Below are positions 37,427-47,405 of a stretch of DNA of 64,000 nucleotides, piece after piece. The stretch's first letter is position 1. Each line of letters begins with the position of its first letter. A program made the position numbers and the translations under genes. The stretch covers positions 1 to 64,000 of the forward strand of contig JALFIB010000015.1 of the NCBI GenBank assembly GCA_022776305.1, given 5' to 3'. Under the pieces are notes generated by a model that did no database searches, was not told the origin of the DNA, and saw only the letters and a program-made list of their open reading frames with translations. The DNA comes from Lachnospiraceae bacterium (GTDB lineage Bacteria > Bacillota > Clostridia > Lachnospirales > Lachnospiraceae).

Positions 37427-39526
37427 ATGAATCAGATTACACTTTTAAGTCAGGATACCATTGATAAGATAGCGGCAGGCGAAGTAGTGGAAAGGCCTGC
37501 CTCTATTGTGAAAGAGCTCGTGGAAAATGCCATCGACGCAGGGGCAAATGCTATCACAGTAGAGATTAAGGATGGGGGCATTTCTCTGGTGCGTATCACC
37601 GATAATGGAAGCGGCATCCCAAAAGAAGAAGTCCCCATTGCTTTCCTGCGCCATGCTACAAGTAAGATCAGGACAGTGGACGACCTTGTGACATCAGGGA
37701 CTTTGGGGTTTCGAGGTGAGGCATTATCCAGTATTGCAGCTGTTTGCCAAGTAGAAATGATCACAAAAACTGCAGGCAGCATTACAGGTGTCCGTTACGT
37801 GATTGAGGGTGGTATTGAGAAATCTTTAGAAGAGATCGGTGCCCCGGAGGGGACCACATTCCTTGTGCGGAATCTATTCTACCATACCCCTGCGCGGAAA
37901 AAGTTTTTGAAAACTGCATCTACAGAAGCGGGCTACGTCAGTGACCTGATGGAACGCATGGCTTTGTCCCACCCTGAAATTTCCTTTAAATTTATCAATA
38001 ACAATGATTCAAAGCTCCATACTTCAGGGAATTGTAATTTAAAAGATATTATTTACGGGGTTTTTGGAAGGGAGATCGCCTCAAATGTTGTAAAAATCCA
38101 CTCAGAGGAGACGGCTGGAATCCAGATCACCGGATTTATCGGAAAGCCGATCATTTCCCGGGGAAACAGGAATTATGAGAATTATTTTGTAAACGGACGG
38201 TACGTAAAAAGTGCTATCATAGCCCGTGCCATTGAGGATGCATACAAGCCCTTCATGATGAGCCATCGTTATCCCTTCACAGTGCTGATGCTCCAATTGG
38301 ATCCACATCAGGTGGATGTGAATGTCCATCCCACGAAAATGGAAGTGCGTTTTGCAGACCAAAGTGCTGTGTATGACAAGGTCTACCAGACAGTAAAGGA
38401 TGGGCTGATGGGGCGTGAGCTGATCCCGGAATTTACTATAGAATCAGCAAAGGAAAAGAGAAAGGATGTACTGTATAAGAAATCAAATGAGCCGGATAAG
38501 AAAAAGGATACATTGATAAAAAAATCGGATGTACAGGAAAAGAAACCTTCCTACCCGGAGCCTTTTGAAAAAATCCGGAGCCAATTGATTGCAGAAGCCA
38601 ACAGCCCTTATGAAGTGAAATACCCCAAAAGGCCGGGAACCTTGAAGACTGTTACGGGAATTATACAAGAAAACCGGGCAGAGAGACAAGAAGACAAAAT
38701 AAAAGAAATACCGGCAGAGGTGCAAGTCGGTAAAACGGAAGAAAGAAGAGAAGAGGGGCAAGAAAACAGAACGCCGGAAATACCGATAGACCGGACAGAA
38801 AACAGAACACCGGAAATACCGGCAGGCCGAACAGAAAACAAAGTGATGGAAAGCCCGGCAGTGAGTAATAAAATGGATGTGTTGATGCGGGCAGAAAACC
38901 CGGTACAGCTGGAATTGTTTCAGGATAAGCTCCTTGATGAAAAAAACAGAAAACGGCATAAATTGATCGGGCAGCTTTTCGATACGTACTGGCTGGTGGA
39001 GTTTGATGAAAAATTGTTTATCATTGACCAGCATGCAGCGCACGAAAAGGTCATGTATGAGCGTTTTATGGACAGCTACAGGAAGAAACGCCAAACATCA
39101 CAGAGGATCACACCGCCCATTGTTGTAAGCTTAAGCCTGCAGGAAGAAAATGTTTTAAAGCAGCATATGGATTGCTTCACGGAAGTAGGATTTGTGATCG
39201 ATCATTTTGGAGGCCATGATTATACCATCAGTGCTGTACCCGGAAATTTATACGGGATTGCGGATCGTACTATATTTATTGAAATGCTGGATGGGCTGAC
39301 GGATGTGTCTGAAAAGGCAGCTTCTCAGGCGGTCTTTGAGAAGATTGCTTCCATGTCCTGTAAAGCAGCGGTAAAGGGCAATCATAAAATTTCCATGCAG
39401 GAGGCCGATGCTTTGATCGGTGAACTTCTGACTCTGGAAAATCCTTACAATTGTCCTCACGGACGCCCCACCATTATTTCCATGACAAAATACGAGCTGG
39501 AAAAGAAATTCAAGCGGATCCTATAA
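37427..39526 (+). CDS. mutL: DNA mismatch repair protein MutL
   Basis: GHKL 'LSQDTIDKIAAGEVVERPASIVKELVENAIDAGANAITVEIKDGGISLVRITDNGSGI'; C-terminal endonuclease 'QHAAHEKVMYERFM'. Confidence 0.98.
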   Translation: MNQITLLSQDTIDKIAAGEVVERPASIVKELVENAIDAGANAITVEIKDGGISLVRITDNGSGIPKEEVPIAFLRHATSKIRTVDDLVTSGTLGFRGEALSSIAAVCQVEMITKTAGSITGVRYVIEGGIEKSLEEIGAPEGTTFLVRNLFYHTPARKKFLKTASTEAGYVSDLMERMALSHPEISFKFINNNDSKLHTSGNCNLKDIIYGVFGREIASNVVKIHSEETAGIQITGFIGKPIISRGNRNYENYFVNGRYVKSAIIARAIEDAYKPFMMSHRYPFTVLMLQLDPHQVDVNVHPTKMEVRFADQSAVYDKVYQTVKDGLMGRELIPEFTIESAKEKRKDVLYKKSNEPDKKKDTLIKKSDVQEKKPSYPEPFEKIRSQLIAEANSPYEVKYPKRPGTLKTVTGIIQENRAERQEDKIKEIPAEVQVGKTEERREEGQENRTPEIPIDRTENRTPEIPAGRTENKVMESPAVSNKMDVLMRAENPVQLELFQDKLLDEKNRKRHKLIGQLFDTYWLVEFDEKLFIIDQHAAHEKVMYERFMDSYRKKRQTSQRITPPIVVSLSLQEENVLKQHMDCFTEVGFVIDHFGGHDYTISAVPGNLYGIADRTIFIEMLDGLTDVSEKAASQAVFEKIASMSCKAAVKGNHKISMQEADALIGELLTLENPYNCPHGRPTIISMTKYELEKKFKRIL
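38768..38839 (+). repeat. Two 36-bp (12-aa) tandem repeats in the MutL linker
   Basis: Encode RTPEIPIDRTEN / RTPEIPAGRTEN; more degenerate copies flank. Confidence 0.85.
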
Positions 39527-39548
39527 ATTTCAAAGGAGGAGATGGCAG

Positions 39549-40502
39549 ATGGATCAAGAAAAAATGCCCCTTGTGGTTTTGACTGGTCCCACAGCTGTGG
39601 GAAAAACCAGATTGTCTGTGGAACTGGCACAGCGGATAAACGGTGAGATCATTTCTGCCGATTCCATGCAGGTTTACCGTGGTATGGATATCGGATCTGC
39701 CAAGGTGACGTTGGAGGAAAGAAAAGGGATCCCTCATTACCTCATTGACGAATTTGATCCGGACGAGGAATTCCATGTTGTAAAATTTCAGGAATATGCG
39801 AAGAAGTATATCCGCATGATTTATGAAAAAGGCAAGATTCCTATTTTGGTGGGAGGTACCGGATTTTATATACAGGCGGTATTGTATGACATTGATTTTA
39901 CGGAAAGTGGTTCCGATACTTCCTATCGCACAAAGCTTCAAGAGCTTGCAGACAGGGACGGTCCGGAAAAGCTTCATTCACTTTTACGAGATGTTGATCC
40001 TGCTTCTGCTGATGCTATTCATTCCAATAATGTAAAAAGGGTAATCCGTGCCTTGGAGTATTACCATGAAACAGGAGAGCCCATTTCAAAGCACAATGAG
40101 GAAGAACGGAAAAAAGATTCACCGTACCAGTTTGCTTACTTTGTATTAAATGACTTGCGTGAGAATGTATACAGGAACATTGACCTGCGGGTGGATATGA
40201 TGATGGAGCAAGGCCTTTTAGATGAAGTAAAAATGCTAAAGAGCAAAGGTTACCGAAGAGATATGGTTTCCATGCAGGGGCTGGGATATAAAGAATTGTT
40301 GGATTATTTAGATGGTGCTTATTCCCTTGAGGAAGCAGTCAGGATCCTGAAACGCGATACCAGACATTTTGCAAAACGGCAGCTGACCTGGTTCCGAAGG
40401 GAACGTGACGTTACATGGGTAGAGAAAGACCGTTTCTACTATGAGGATGAAAAAATTTTAGTTTTTATGGAAAATGTTTTAAAAGAGAGAGGAATCATAT
40501 GA
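39549..40502 (+). CDS. miaA: tRNA dimethylallyltransferase
   Basis: 'LVVLTGPTAVGKTRLSVELAQRINGEIISADSMQVYRGMDIGSAKVT', 'ILVGGTGFYIQAVLYDIDF'. Confidence 0.97.
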   Translation: MDQEKMPLVVLTGPTAVGKTRLSVELAQRINGEIISADSMQVYRGMDIGSAKVTLEERKGIPHYLIDEFDPDEEFHVVKFQEYAKKYIRMIYEKGKIPILVGGTGFYIQAVLYDIDFTESGSDTSYRTKLQELADRDGPEKLHSLLRDVDPASADAIHSNNVKRVIRALEYYHETGEPISKHNEEERKKDSPYQFAYFVLNDLRENVYRNIDLRVDMMMEQGLLDEVKMLKSKGYRRDMVSMQGLGYKELLDYLDGAYSLEEAVRILKRDTRHFAKRQLTWFRRERDVTWVEKDRFYYEDEKILVFMENVLKERGII

Positions 40503-41776
40503 TGAAAGAACTGTATGAGTCACTAGGCATAAGCCAGCGAGTAGTGGCGTATTCAGAGGAAATACTGAAAAAACTTGAAGAACGGTTTCGTAAAATAGAT
40601 GAAACAGCTGAGTATAACCAGCTTAAAGTAATAAAAGCAATGCAGGATGCCAGAGTCAGTGCAGAATGTTTTCAGGCAACCAGCGGTTACGGTTATAATG
40701 ATCTGGGAAGGGAGACGCTGGAAAAGGTTTATGCCAATGTATTCCATACGGAAGACGCGCTGGTAAGACCGCAGATCACTTGCGGAACCCACGCTCTTGC
40801 CTTAGCACTTTCGGCAAACCTCCGTCCGGGAGATGAGATGATCTCAATTTCCGGAAAACCGTATGATACGCTGGAGGAAGTGATCGGTATCCGCCCTTCC
40901 TGCGGTTCCCTCGCAGAATACGGAGTAACTTATAAGCAGGTGGAACTTTTGGAAGACGGCAATTTTGATCTGGAAGGCATCCGAAATGCAATTTCAGAAA
41001 AGACAAAACTTGTGGAGATCCAGCGCTCTAAGGGTTATCTCACAAGGCCCACGCTTTCTGTCCAGCAGATCGGGGAGGCCATTGCTTTTGTAAAAAGCAT
41101 TAACCCTGAAATCATCTGTATGGTAGACAATTGTTACGGTGAATTTGTACAGAGAATGGAACCAAGCGATCTTGGGGCAGATATGGTAGTAGGTTCTTTG
41201 ATCAAAAATCCCGGTGGCGGACTGGCACCCATAGGAGGATATATTGCCGGTACAAAAGAGTGTGTGGAACGGGCGGCTTATCGTCTTACTTCACCTGGGC
41301 TTGGGAAAGAAGTGGGCGCAACACTCGGCGTGATGCAGTCTTTCTATCAGGGATTGTTTTTAGCCCCTACTGTTACAGCAGCAGCATTAAAAGGCGCAAT
41401 TTTTGCAGCTAATCTATATGAATCCCTTGGATTTAAAGTCATTCCCGATGGAAAAGAGGAACGGTATGACATTATTCAGGCTGTTGAATTTGGCATGCCG
41501 GAGGGTGTGGTAGCCTTCTGTGAAGGTATACAGTCAGCTGCCCCGGTAGACAGCTATGTGACACCTGAGCCATGGGCTATGCCCGGATATGACAGTGACG
41601 TGATCATGGCTGCCGGAGCCTTTGTGCAGGGTTCCTCCATTGAACTCAGTGCAGACGGGCCCATTAAGCCACCATATGCCGTATACTTCCAAGGAGGTCT
41701 CACCTGGCCCCACGCAAAGCTTGGCATTATGAAATCACTGCAGAGATTATATGAAAAAGGAATCGTAAAATGGTAA
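40499..41776 (+). CDS. PLP-dependent methionine gamma-lyase family protein (YnbB-like, aluminium-resistance family)
   Basis: 'FQATSGYGYNDLGRETLEKVYANVFHTEDALVRPQITCGTHALALALSANLRPGDEM', 'GSLIKNPGGGLAPIGGYIAG'. Start overlaps the miaA stop. Confidence 0.88.
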   Translation: MMKELYESLGISQRVVAYSEEILKKLEERFRKIDETAEYNQLKVIKAMQDARVSAECFQATSGYGYNDLGRETLEKVYANVFHTEDALVRPQITCGTHALALALSANLRPGDEMISISGKPYDTLEEVIGIRPSCGSLAEYGVTYKQVELLEDGNFDLEGIRNAISEKTKLVEIQRSKGYLTRPTLSVQQIGEAIAFVKSINPEIICMVDNCYGEFVQRMEPSDLGADMVVGSLIKNPGGGLAPIGGYIAGTKECVERAAYRLTSPGLGKEVGATLGVMQSFYQGLFLAPTVTAAALKGAIFAANLYESLGFKVIPDGKEERYDIIQAVEFGMPEGVVAFCEGIQSAAPVDSYVTPEPWAMPGYDSDVIMAAGAFVQGSSIELSADGPIKPPYAVYFQGGLTWPHAKLGIMKSLQRLYEKGIVKW

Positions 41777-43011
41777 GAAAAGTGATCGTGGCCGGCGGGG
41801 GTGCTGCCGGCATGGCAGCCGCTATATTTGCAGCAAGAGAGGGCGCAGAGGTAACGATTTTGGAAGGCTCTGAGTGCTGTGGGAAAAAGCTTCTTGCCAC
41901 CGGAAACGGGCGCTGTAATCTGACAAATACAGACCCGTTATTAACGGAAAAATATTATGGGACAGGGGCAGAGATGGCGAAAACAGTCATCTCTCGTTTT
42001 GATGCAGATCGCACACTATGCTTTTTTCATGAAATTGGCCTGCTGACCCAAGAAAAAAATGGATATGTATATCCTTATTCTGCCCAATCCAATGCTGTCC
42101 TTAAGGTTTTGCAAAAGGAGCTGCACCGCCTCAAAGTAAAGATAAAGTGCAGGGAAAAGATTGAGAAAATCGAGAAAGTAAACGGTATTTGGGAAGTATG
42201 GACTGCCACCTGGTGTTATCAAGGTGATGCACTTGTACTGGCCTGCGGTTCAAAAGCAGCCCCATCTACAGGATCCGATGGAAGCGGATACCAGCTGGCA
42301 AAAATGACTGGACATACCATTGTGACACCTCATCCGGCACTTACACCTGTTTCCTGCGTTGGAGACTTTTTTTCAAAACTGGCAGGTGTGCGCTGCCGCG
42401 GAAAGGTTTCCCTTTACGAAAAAGAAAAGATCGGCCTGCGTCTCATAAAAAGTGAATGCGGTGAACTGCAGTGGACAAAATACGGTGTATCAGGCATTGT
42501 GGTATTCCAGCTGTCACGGTTCATCTCAGAACGTAAAAACACTGAAAATTTATTCTTTGAAATTGATTTTATGCCTGATTTTGAATCTTCATACTTAGAG
42601 CAGGTTTTTGAAAAAGAAAAAATACTTTATGAAAAAGAAAATGCAGTCTCGCTGCTGACGGGAATGGTGCATGAAAAATTGATACCTGTACTGTGGAAAG
42701 AGACAGGGATTCCTGCAAATGTTTCCTGTATTTCTTTGGAGAAAGAAGATATAGAGAAAATTGTGAAAGTATTAAAAAGCTACCGGATCCCTATCAAAGG
42801 CACAAAATCTTTCGATGTATGCCAAGTATGTGCCGGTGGTGTCAGCTGTGAGGAAATCTGTCAAGATACGATGCAGTCTCAAAAAGCAGGCGGATTGTTT
42901 TTTGCCGGCGAGATTGTGGACGTAGACGGGCCCTGCGGAGGATATAACCTGCAGTGGGCATGGTCAAGCGGTTATACGGCAGGAAAGGCAGCAGCACGGG
43001 AGGAAATATGA
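41770..43011 (+). CDS. NAD(P)/FAD-dependent oxidoreductase, HI0933/YhiN family
   Basis: 'VIVAGGGAAGMAAAIFAAREGAEVTILEGSECCGKKLLATGNGRCNLTN', 'VCAGGVSCEEICQDTMQSQKAGGLFFAGEIVDVDGPCGGYNLQWAWSSG'. Confidence 0.92.
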   Translation: MVRKVIVAGGGAAGMAAAIFAAREGAEVTILEGSECCGKKLLATGNGRCNLTNTDPLLTEKYYGTGAEMAKTVISRFDADRTLCFFHEIGLLTQEKNGYVYPYSAQSNAVLKVLQKELHRLKVKIKCREKIEKIEKVNGIWEVWTATWCYQGDALVLACGSKAAPSTGSDGSGYQLAKMTGHTIVTPHPALTPVSCVGDFFSKLAGVRCRGKVSLYEKEKIGLRLIKSECGELQWTKYGVSGIVVFQLSRFISERKNTENLFFEIDFMPDFESSYLEQVFEKEKILYEKENAVSLLTGMVHEKLIPVLWKETGIPANVSCISLEKEDIEKIVKVLKSYRIPIKGTKSFDVCQVCAGGVSCEEICQDTMQSQKAGGLFFAGEIVDVDGPCGGYNLQWAWSSGYTAGKAAAREEI

Positions 43012-44609
43012 TAATCAGGATCAGTGAGTTAAAAATGCATCCCAGCCATTCAAAAGAAGATTTAGAGCGGGAAATTAAAAAGGTACTCCATTTGAAAAAG
43101 GAGCCTTTCCAATATGAAATTATGCGCCAGTCCATTGATGCCAGAAAAAAGCCGGAATTGTTTTTTGTCTATACAGTCGATGTTACTTTGGAACGCCCGG
43201 AGATGGTTGTGAAGCGTCTGAAGAATAAAAGGATCACATTGGCAGACAAAAAAGAATACCATTTTCCGTTGTATCCCGAAAAGAACTGTCCATCCAAGTA
43301 CAGGCCTGTTGTAGTTGGCAGCGGGCCTGCGGGGCTTTTTTGTGCCCTGATGCTGTCCCGCGCCGGATTAAGGCCTATCGTGTTAGAACGTGGAGAGAAA
43401 GTAGAAGATAGGACGAAAACTGTCCAGCGTTTCTGGGAACAAGGCATTTTGGATACCAGCTCCAATGTCCAGTTCGGAGAAGGCGGTGCCGGCACATTTT
43501 CCGACGGTAAATTAAATACACTGATCAAAGACAGTGACGGAAAAATACGTTTTGTCTTAAAAGAGTTTGTGAGAGCGGGTGCGAAAGAAGAGATTTTATA
43601 CCACCACAAACCACATATTGGCACGGATGTGCTTGTAAAAATCGTGGCAAATATCAGAAATGAGATTCTGTCACTGGGAGGCACTTTTTACTTTCAAAGC
43701 TGCCTTACCGGTATTCAAAGAAAATCTGGGGAAGATGGTGTATATTTCCTTGAAATCAACGGAAAAGAAAGAGCGCTGGAATCCAATGCTGTTGTACTTG
43801 CTATCGGTCACAGTGCAAGGGATACTTTTTCCATGCTTTACGACTTTGGAATGGCTATGCAGCCGAAAGCCTTTGCTGTGGGATTCCGCATGGAACACAG
43901 CCAAAAAATGATCAATGACGCAATGTACGGTGAAACATGCCCTTATGAGTTAGGTGCAGCACCTTATAAAGTGACCCATAAATGTAAAAACGGCCGGGGT
44001 GTATATTCTTTTTGTATGTGTCCGGGAGGCTACGTGGTCAATGCATCCTCGGAAGAAGGGATGACGGCGGTCAACGGAATGAGTTACAGTGGAAGAGACA
44101 GTAAAAATGCAAACAGTGCAATCGTTGTGACGGTTTCACCGGAGGATTACGGCGACGGCCATCCTTTGTCCGGCATCTCTTTTCAGCGTGAACTGGAAAA
44201 AAAGGCATTTGAAGCTGCAAATGGAAACATACCCGTCCAACGTTTTGGTGACTTTGTGGAAAACAAAAATACAGTTTCCCTTGGGGAGATAAAGCCGCAG
44301 TGCAAAGGCAGCTTCCGGCTTTCCAATCTAAGGCCGGTATTACCGGAGATTCTCAATGAATGTATCATAGAAGGTATCTATGGATTTGACAAGAGGATCA
44401 AAGGATTCGCCCATCCGGATGCACTGCTGTCAGGCGTTGAAAGCAGGACCTCGTCCCCGGTGCGTATTTTGCGTGATGAGACGTTCCAAAGTATAATGCC
44501 CGGAATATATCCCTGCGGAGAAGGTGCAGGGTACGCAGGAGGCATTACTTCTGCTGCGGTAGACGGGATCCGGGTGGCGGAAGCAGTTTATGCAAAGCTG
44601 AAAAAATAA
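43008..44609 (+). CDS. NAD(P)/FAD-dependent dehydrogenase (second flavoprotein)
   Basis: ATG 43008 overlaps the preceding stop. 'PVVVGSGPAGLFCALMLSRAGLRPIVLERG', 'VQFGEGGAGTFSDGKLNTLIKD', 'GIYPCGEGAGYAGGITSAAVDGIRVAEAV'. Confidence 0.9.
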   Translation: MIIRISELKMHPSHSKEDLEREIKKVLHLKKEPFQYEIMRQSIDARKKPELFFVYTVDVTLERPEMVVKRLKNKRITLADKKEYHFPLYPEKNCPSKYRPVVVGSGPAGLFCALMLSRAGLRPIVLERGEKVEDRTKTVQRFWEQGILDTSSNVQFGEGGAGTFSDGKLNTLIKDSDGKIRFVLKEFVRAGAKEEILYHHKPHIGTDVLVKIVANIRNEILSLGGTFYFQSCLTGIQRKSGEDGVYFLEINGKERALESNAVVLAIGHSARDTFSMLYDFGMAMQPKAFAVGFRMEHSQKMINDAMYGETCPYELGAAPYKVTHKCKNGRGVYSFCMCPGGYVVNASSEEGMTAVNGMSYSGRDSKNANSAIVVTVSPEDYGDGHPLSGISFQRELEKKAFEAANGNIPVQRFGDFVENKNTVSLGEIKPQCKGSFRLSNLRPVLPEILNECIIEGIYGFDKRIKGFAHPDALLSGVESRTSSPVRILRDETFQSIMPGIYPCGEGAGYAGGITSAAVDGIRVAEAVYAKLKK

Positions 44610-44688
44610 GGAGTTTAAAAAAAATTGTTATGAAAAAATTTACTTACTTTGTATATACTTTGGCAAAAATCTGTGATAAAATATTTCA

Positions 44689-45468
44689 ATGGTTCAGAAG
44701 AGGGACAGGGCAGAGAGTTTCGGTACATGGATGAATAGCAACGAAAATACTGTAAAAACAACAGGTATTTCATCAGCGATGACGATGAAGCAAATACCGA
44801 AAGAAGAACGCCCTTATGAGAAATGTATTGCAAAAGGAGCAGAAAGCCTTAGTGATGCAGAGCTTCTGGCAGCCATATTACGTACAGGTTCTAAAGGAGA
44901 ATCGGCACTGGAATTGTCAAGAAAGATACTTGCACAGAGTACAGAAGGCAGCGGATTATTGGGCATATACCATATGTCTGTTTCTGATTTGAGAAGGATC
45001 AAAGGCTTGGGCAATGTAAAGGCCGTCCAGATCAAATGTATCGCCGAATTGTCAAAGAGGATCTCCCGTGCTACTTTTTCAGAGGGAATTTCTTTTAAAG
45101 ATCCATCCGCTGTTGCAAGGTATTACATGGAAGAACTCAGGCATCAAGAGCAGGAGATCATGATTCTTGTGATGCTCAACAGCAAAGGGAAACGGATCAA
45201 GGATCTGGTCATGTCGAAAGGTACAGTCAGGGCTTCCCTGATATCACCAAGGGAAATATTTATAGAAGCGATCCGTCATCAGGCGGTGAGTATTATTATG
45301 CTGCACAATCATCCCAGCGGAATTCCTGATCCCAGCAGGGATGATATACTTTTTACAAAACGTGTCATGGAAGCAGGAAAACTTTTGGGAATTGAATTGC
45401 TGGACCATATCATTATAGGTGACTGTCAGGCTGTCAGCATGAGGGAGCAGGGACTCTGGCAGGAGTAA
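44689..45468 (+). CDS. radC: RadC/JAB-domain DNA repair-associated protein (start uncertain: 44689 or internal ATG such as 44731)
   Basis: 'ERPYEKCIAKGAESLSDAELLAAILRTGSKGESALELSRKIL', JAMM 'IIMLHNHPSGIPDPSRDD'; upstream of mreB as in many Firmicutes. Confidence 0.93.
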   Translation: MVQKRDRAESFGTWMNSNENTVKTTGISSAMTMKQIPKEERPYEKCIAKGAESLSDAELLAAILRTGSKGESALELSRKILAQSTEGSGLLGIYHMSVSDLRRIKGLGNVKAVQIKCIAELSKRISRATFSEGISFKDPSAVARYYMEELRHQEQEIMILVMLNSKGKRIKDLVMSKGTVRASLISPREIFIEAIRHQAVSIIMLHNHPSGIPDPSRDDILFTKRVMEAGKLLGIELLDHIIIGDCQAVSMREQGLWQE

Positions 45469-45490
45469 GTTTTCATAAGGGGAATATTAC

Positions 45491-46510
45491 ATGTTATTTC
45501 ATAAAGTTTGTGGGATTGATTTAGGCACAGACACGATTAAATTGAGAGATAAAAGCGGAAAGCATTTTTTATATAGTAAAAATCTTATTGCCACGCGGCA
45601 GGATGGCTCCGTGATAGCCATAGGGGATGCCGCATATGAAATCTATGAGAAGAATCCGGAAAACGTCAAAGTTGTATGGCCTATGGCTGGCGGCGTGATC
45701 GCCAATCTGACGGAGATGGAACTTGTTCTCTCACATCTATTGAAGAGCTTTACCGGAAGGTTCCATACAGGTACATCTCTTTGTATTGCCGTGCCAAGTG
45801 ATATTACCCAAGTAGAAAAAAGAGCGTTTTTTATGGTGATGCGCAGCAAGATCAATGCGGGAAGCATCCGGCTGATAGACAAAGGAATCGCAGATGCCGT
45901 GGCAGCAGGGCTTCCGGTTTTGTCCAGCCGCGGCCATATGGTAGTGAATATCGGAGCAGATACCACAGAGATAGCAGTCATATCTTCGGGAAAAGTGATC
46001 CTGAGCCAGACATTAAAAGTGGGCGGGCGGAAATTGGACGAAGATATTGCCACCATGGTACGCAGGAAATTCAACTTAAGTATTGGGCAGAAGACGGCGG
46101 AAGCTTTGAAAAACAATTTGGCCTTCATGATAAACGGCCCGAAACTAGAACAAAAAGTATTCGGGATCCATACTCTTTCCGGGCTTCCAAAATCAGATCT
46201 GATCCCATCCCTTGCCGTAAGCGTGGCGATCATTGATTCTATTGATTATATTGTGGAAAGCATGAAAGCAATTTATAACAGGGTGCCACCCCAGCTTATG
46301 AAAGATATTGCCCGTGAGGGGATATACCTTACAGGAGGGGTATCTATGATTCTGAATCTTCCCGAATATATCCGAAGGGAGATCGGTATTCCACTGCATC
46401 ACATACAGGATCCGAAAAACAGCACCATCCGTGGGCTAGTGGAGATCCTGAATAATAAAGACCTGAGACAGTTCACTTATTCACTCAGTGATTTGACAGG
46501 AATGAGATAA
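45491..46510 (+). CDS. mreB: MreB-like actin homologue, divergent nucleotide-binding motifs
   Basis: 'CGIDLGTDTIKLRDKSGK', 'CIAVPSDITQVEKRAFFMVM', 'VVNIGADTTEIAVISSGKVI', 'GIYLTGGVSMILNLPEYIRREIGIPLH'; followed by mreC and mreD. Confidence 0.88.
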   Translation: MLFHKVCGIDLGTDTIKLRDKSGKHFLYSKNLIATRQDGSVIAIGDAAYEIYEKNPENVKVVWPMAGGVIANLTEMELVLSHLLKSFTGRFHTGTSLCIAVPSDITQVEKRAFFMVMRSKINAGSIRLIDKGIADAVAAGLPVLSSRGHMVVNIGADTTEIAVISSGKVILSQTLKVGGRKLDEDIATMVRRKFNLSIGQKTAEALKNNLAFMINGPKLEQKVFGIHTLSGLPKSDLIPSLAVSVAIIDSIDYIVESMKAIYNRVPPQLMKDIAREGIYLTGGVSMILNLPEYIRREIGIPLHHIQDPKNSTIRGLVEILNNKDLRQFTYSLSDLTGMR

Positions 46511-46523
46511 GGGCAGGAGCATT

Positions 46524-47387
46524 ATGAGGAAATCAACGAATGACAATTTAAAGAATAAATATCTGCTGGCAGGGCTAAGTATTTTTTGCGTGCTGCTGAT
46601 CGTAGTTTCTTTTTTAGACAGTAGCGCTACAGCGCCGGTGAAGCAGGTAAGCGGATTTATCATTACCCCGGTACAAAAAGGAATCAATGGTTTTGGCAGC
46701 TGGCTGTCAGGCCTTACAGACAATTTTGAAGATGCCGAGACCCTTCGTACCGAGAATAAAGAACTGAAGGAAAAGGTTGATACCTTGACTGCAGAGAACA
46801 GCCAGCTGATTCAGGACCGGGAAGAGCTTTTGCGCCTCAGGGAATTATATGACTTGGATGAGCAGTACGATGACTATGAAAAAGTAGGGGCAAGGATCAT
46901 TGCAAAAGAAAGCGGTAACTGGTTCCAGCTCTTTACCATTGATAAAGGCTCCAATGATGGGATACAGAAGGATATGAATGTAATATCCGGCGGCGGACTT
47001 GTGGGAATCGTTACAGAGGTTGGTCCGAACTGGGCAACGGTACGTTCCATTATTGATGACAACAGTAATGTGAGCGCTATGGTTTCCACTACCTCTGACC
47101 AGTGCATCATCGCCGGAGACCTTCGCCTGATCGATGAAGGTTCCTTAAATCTGGTTAAGCTGACAGATGCGGATAATAAGGTACATGTGGGAGATAAAGT
47201 GGTTACTTCTTATATCAGCGAGAAATTTCTTCCCGGCATATTGATCGGATACATCAGTGAGCTGAACAATGATGCCAACAACCTGACGAAGTCCGGCTAT
47301 ATTACACCTGTGGTGGATTTCCGCCATTTGCAGGAAGTACTTGTCATTCTTGAATTAAAGGAATACGTACCTTCTGCATCTGAGTAA
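46524..47387 (+). CDS. mreC: Rod shape-determining protein MreC
   Basis: TM, coiled coil, 'GARIIAKESGNWFQLFTIDKGSNDGIQKDMNVISGGGLVGIVTEVGPNWATVRSIIDDNSNVSAMV'. Confidence 0.94.
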   Translation: MRKSTNDNLKNKYLLAGLSIFCVLLIVVSFLDSSATAPVKQVSGFIITPVQKGINGFGSWLSGLTDNFEDAETLRTENKELKEKVDTLTAENSQLIQDREELLRLRELYDLDEQYDDYEKVGARIIAKESGNWFQLFTIDKGSNDGIQKDMNVISGGGLVGIVTEVGPNWATVRSIIDDNSNVSAMVSTTSDQCIIAGDLRLIDEGSLNLVKLTDADNKVHVGDKVVTSYISEKFLPGILIGYISELNNDANNLTKSGYITPVVDFRHLQEVLVILELKEYVPSASE

Positions 47388-47405
47388 TGGTGAAAGGAGA
47401 AAGCA

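Noticed and set aside
38483-39094. 203-aa minus-strand ORF within mutL linker
   Set aside because: Repetitive translation (SVFCPVYRYFRRSVF) comes from the MutL linker repeats read backwards.
45643-46233. 196-aa minus-strand ORF within mreB
   Set aside because: Antisense to conserved MreB motifs; no independent support.
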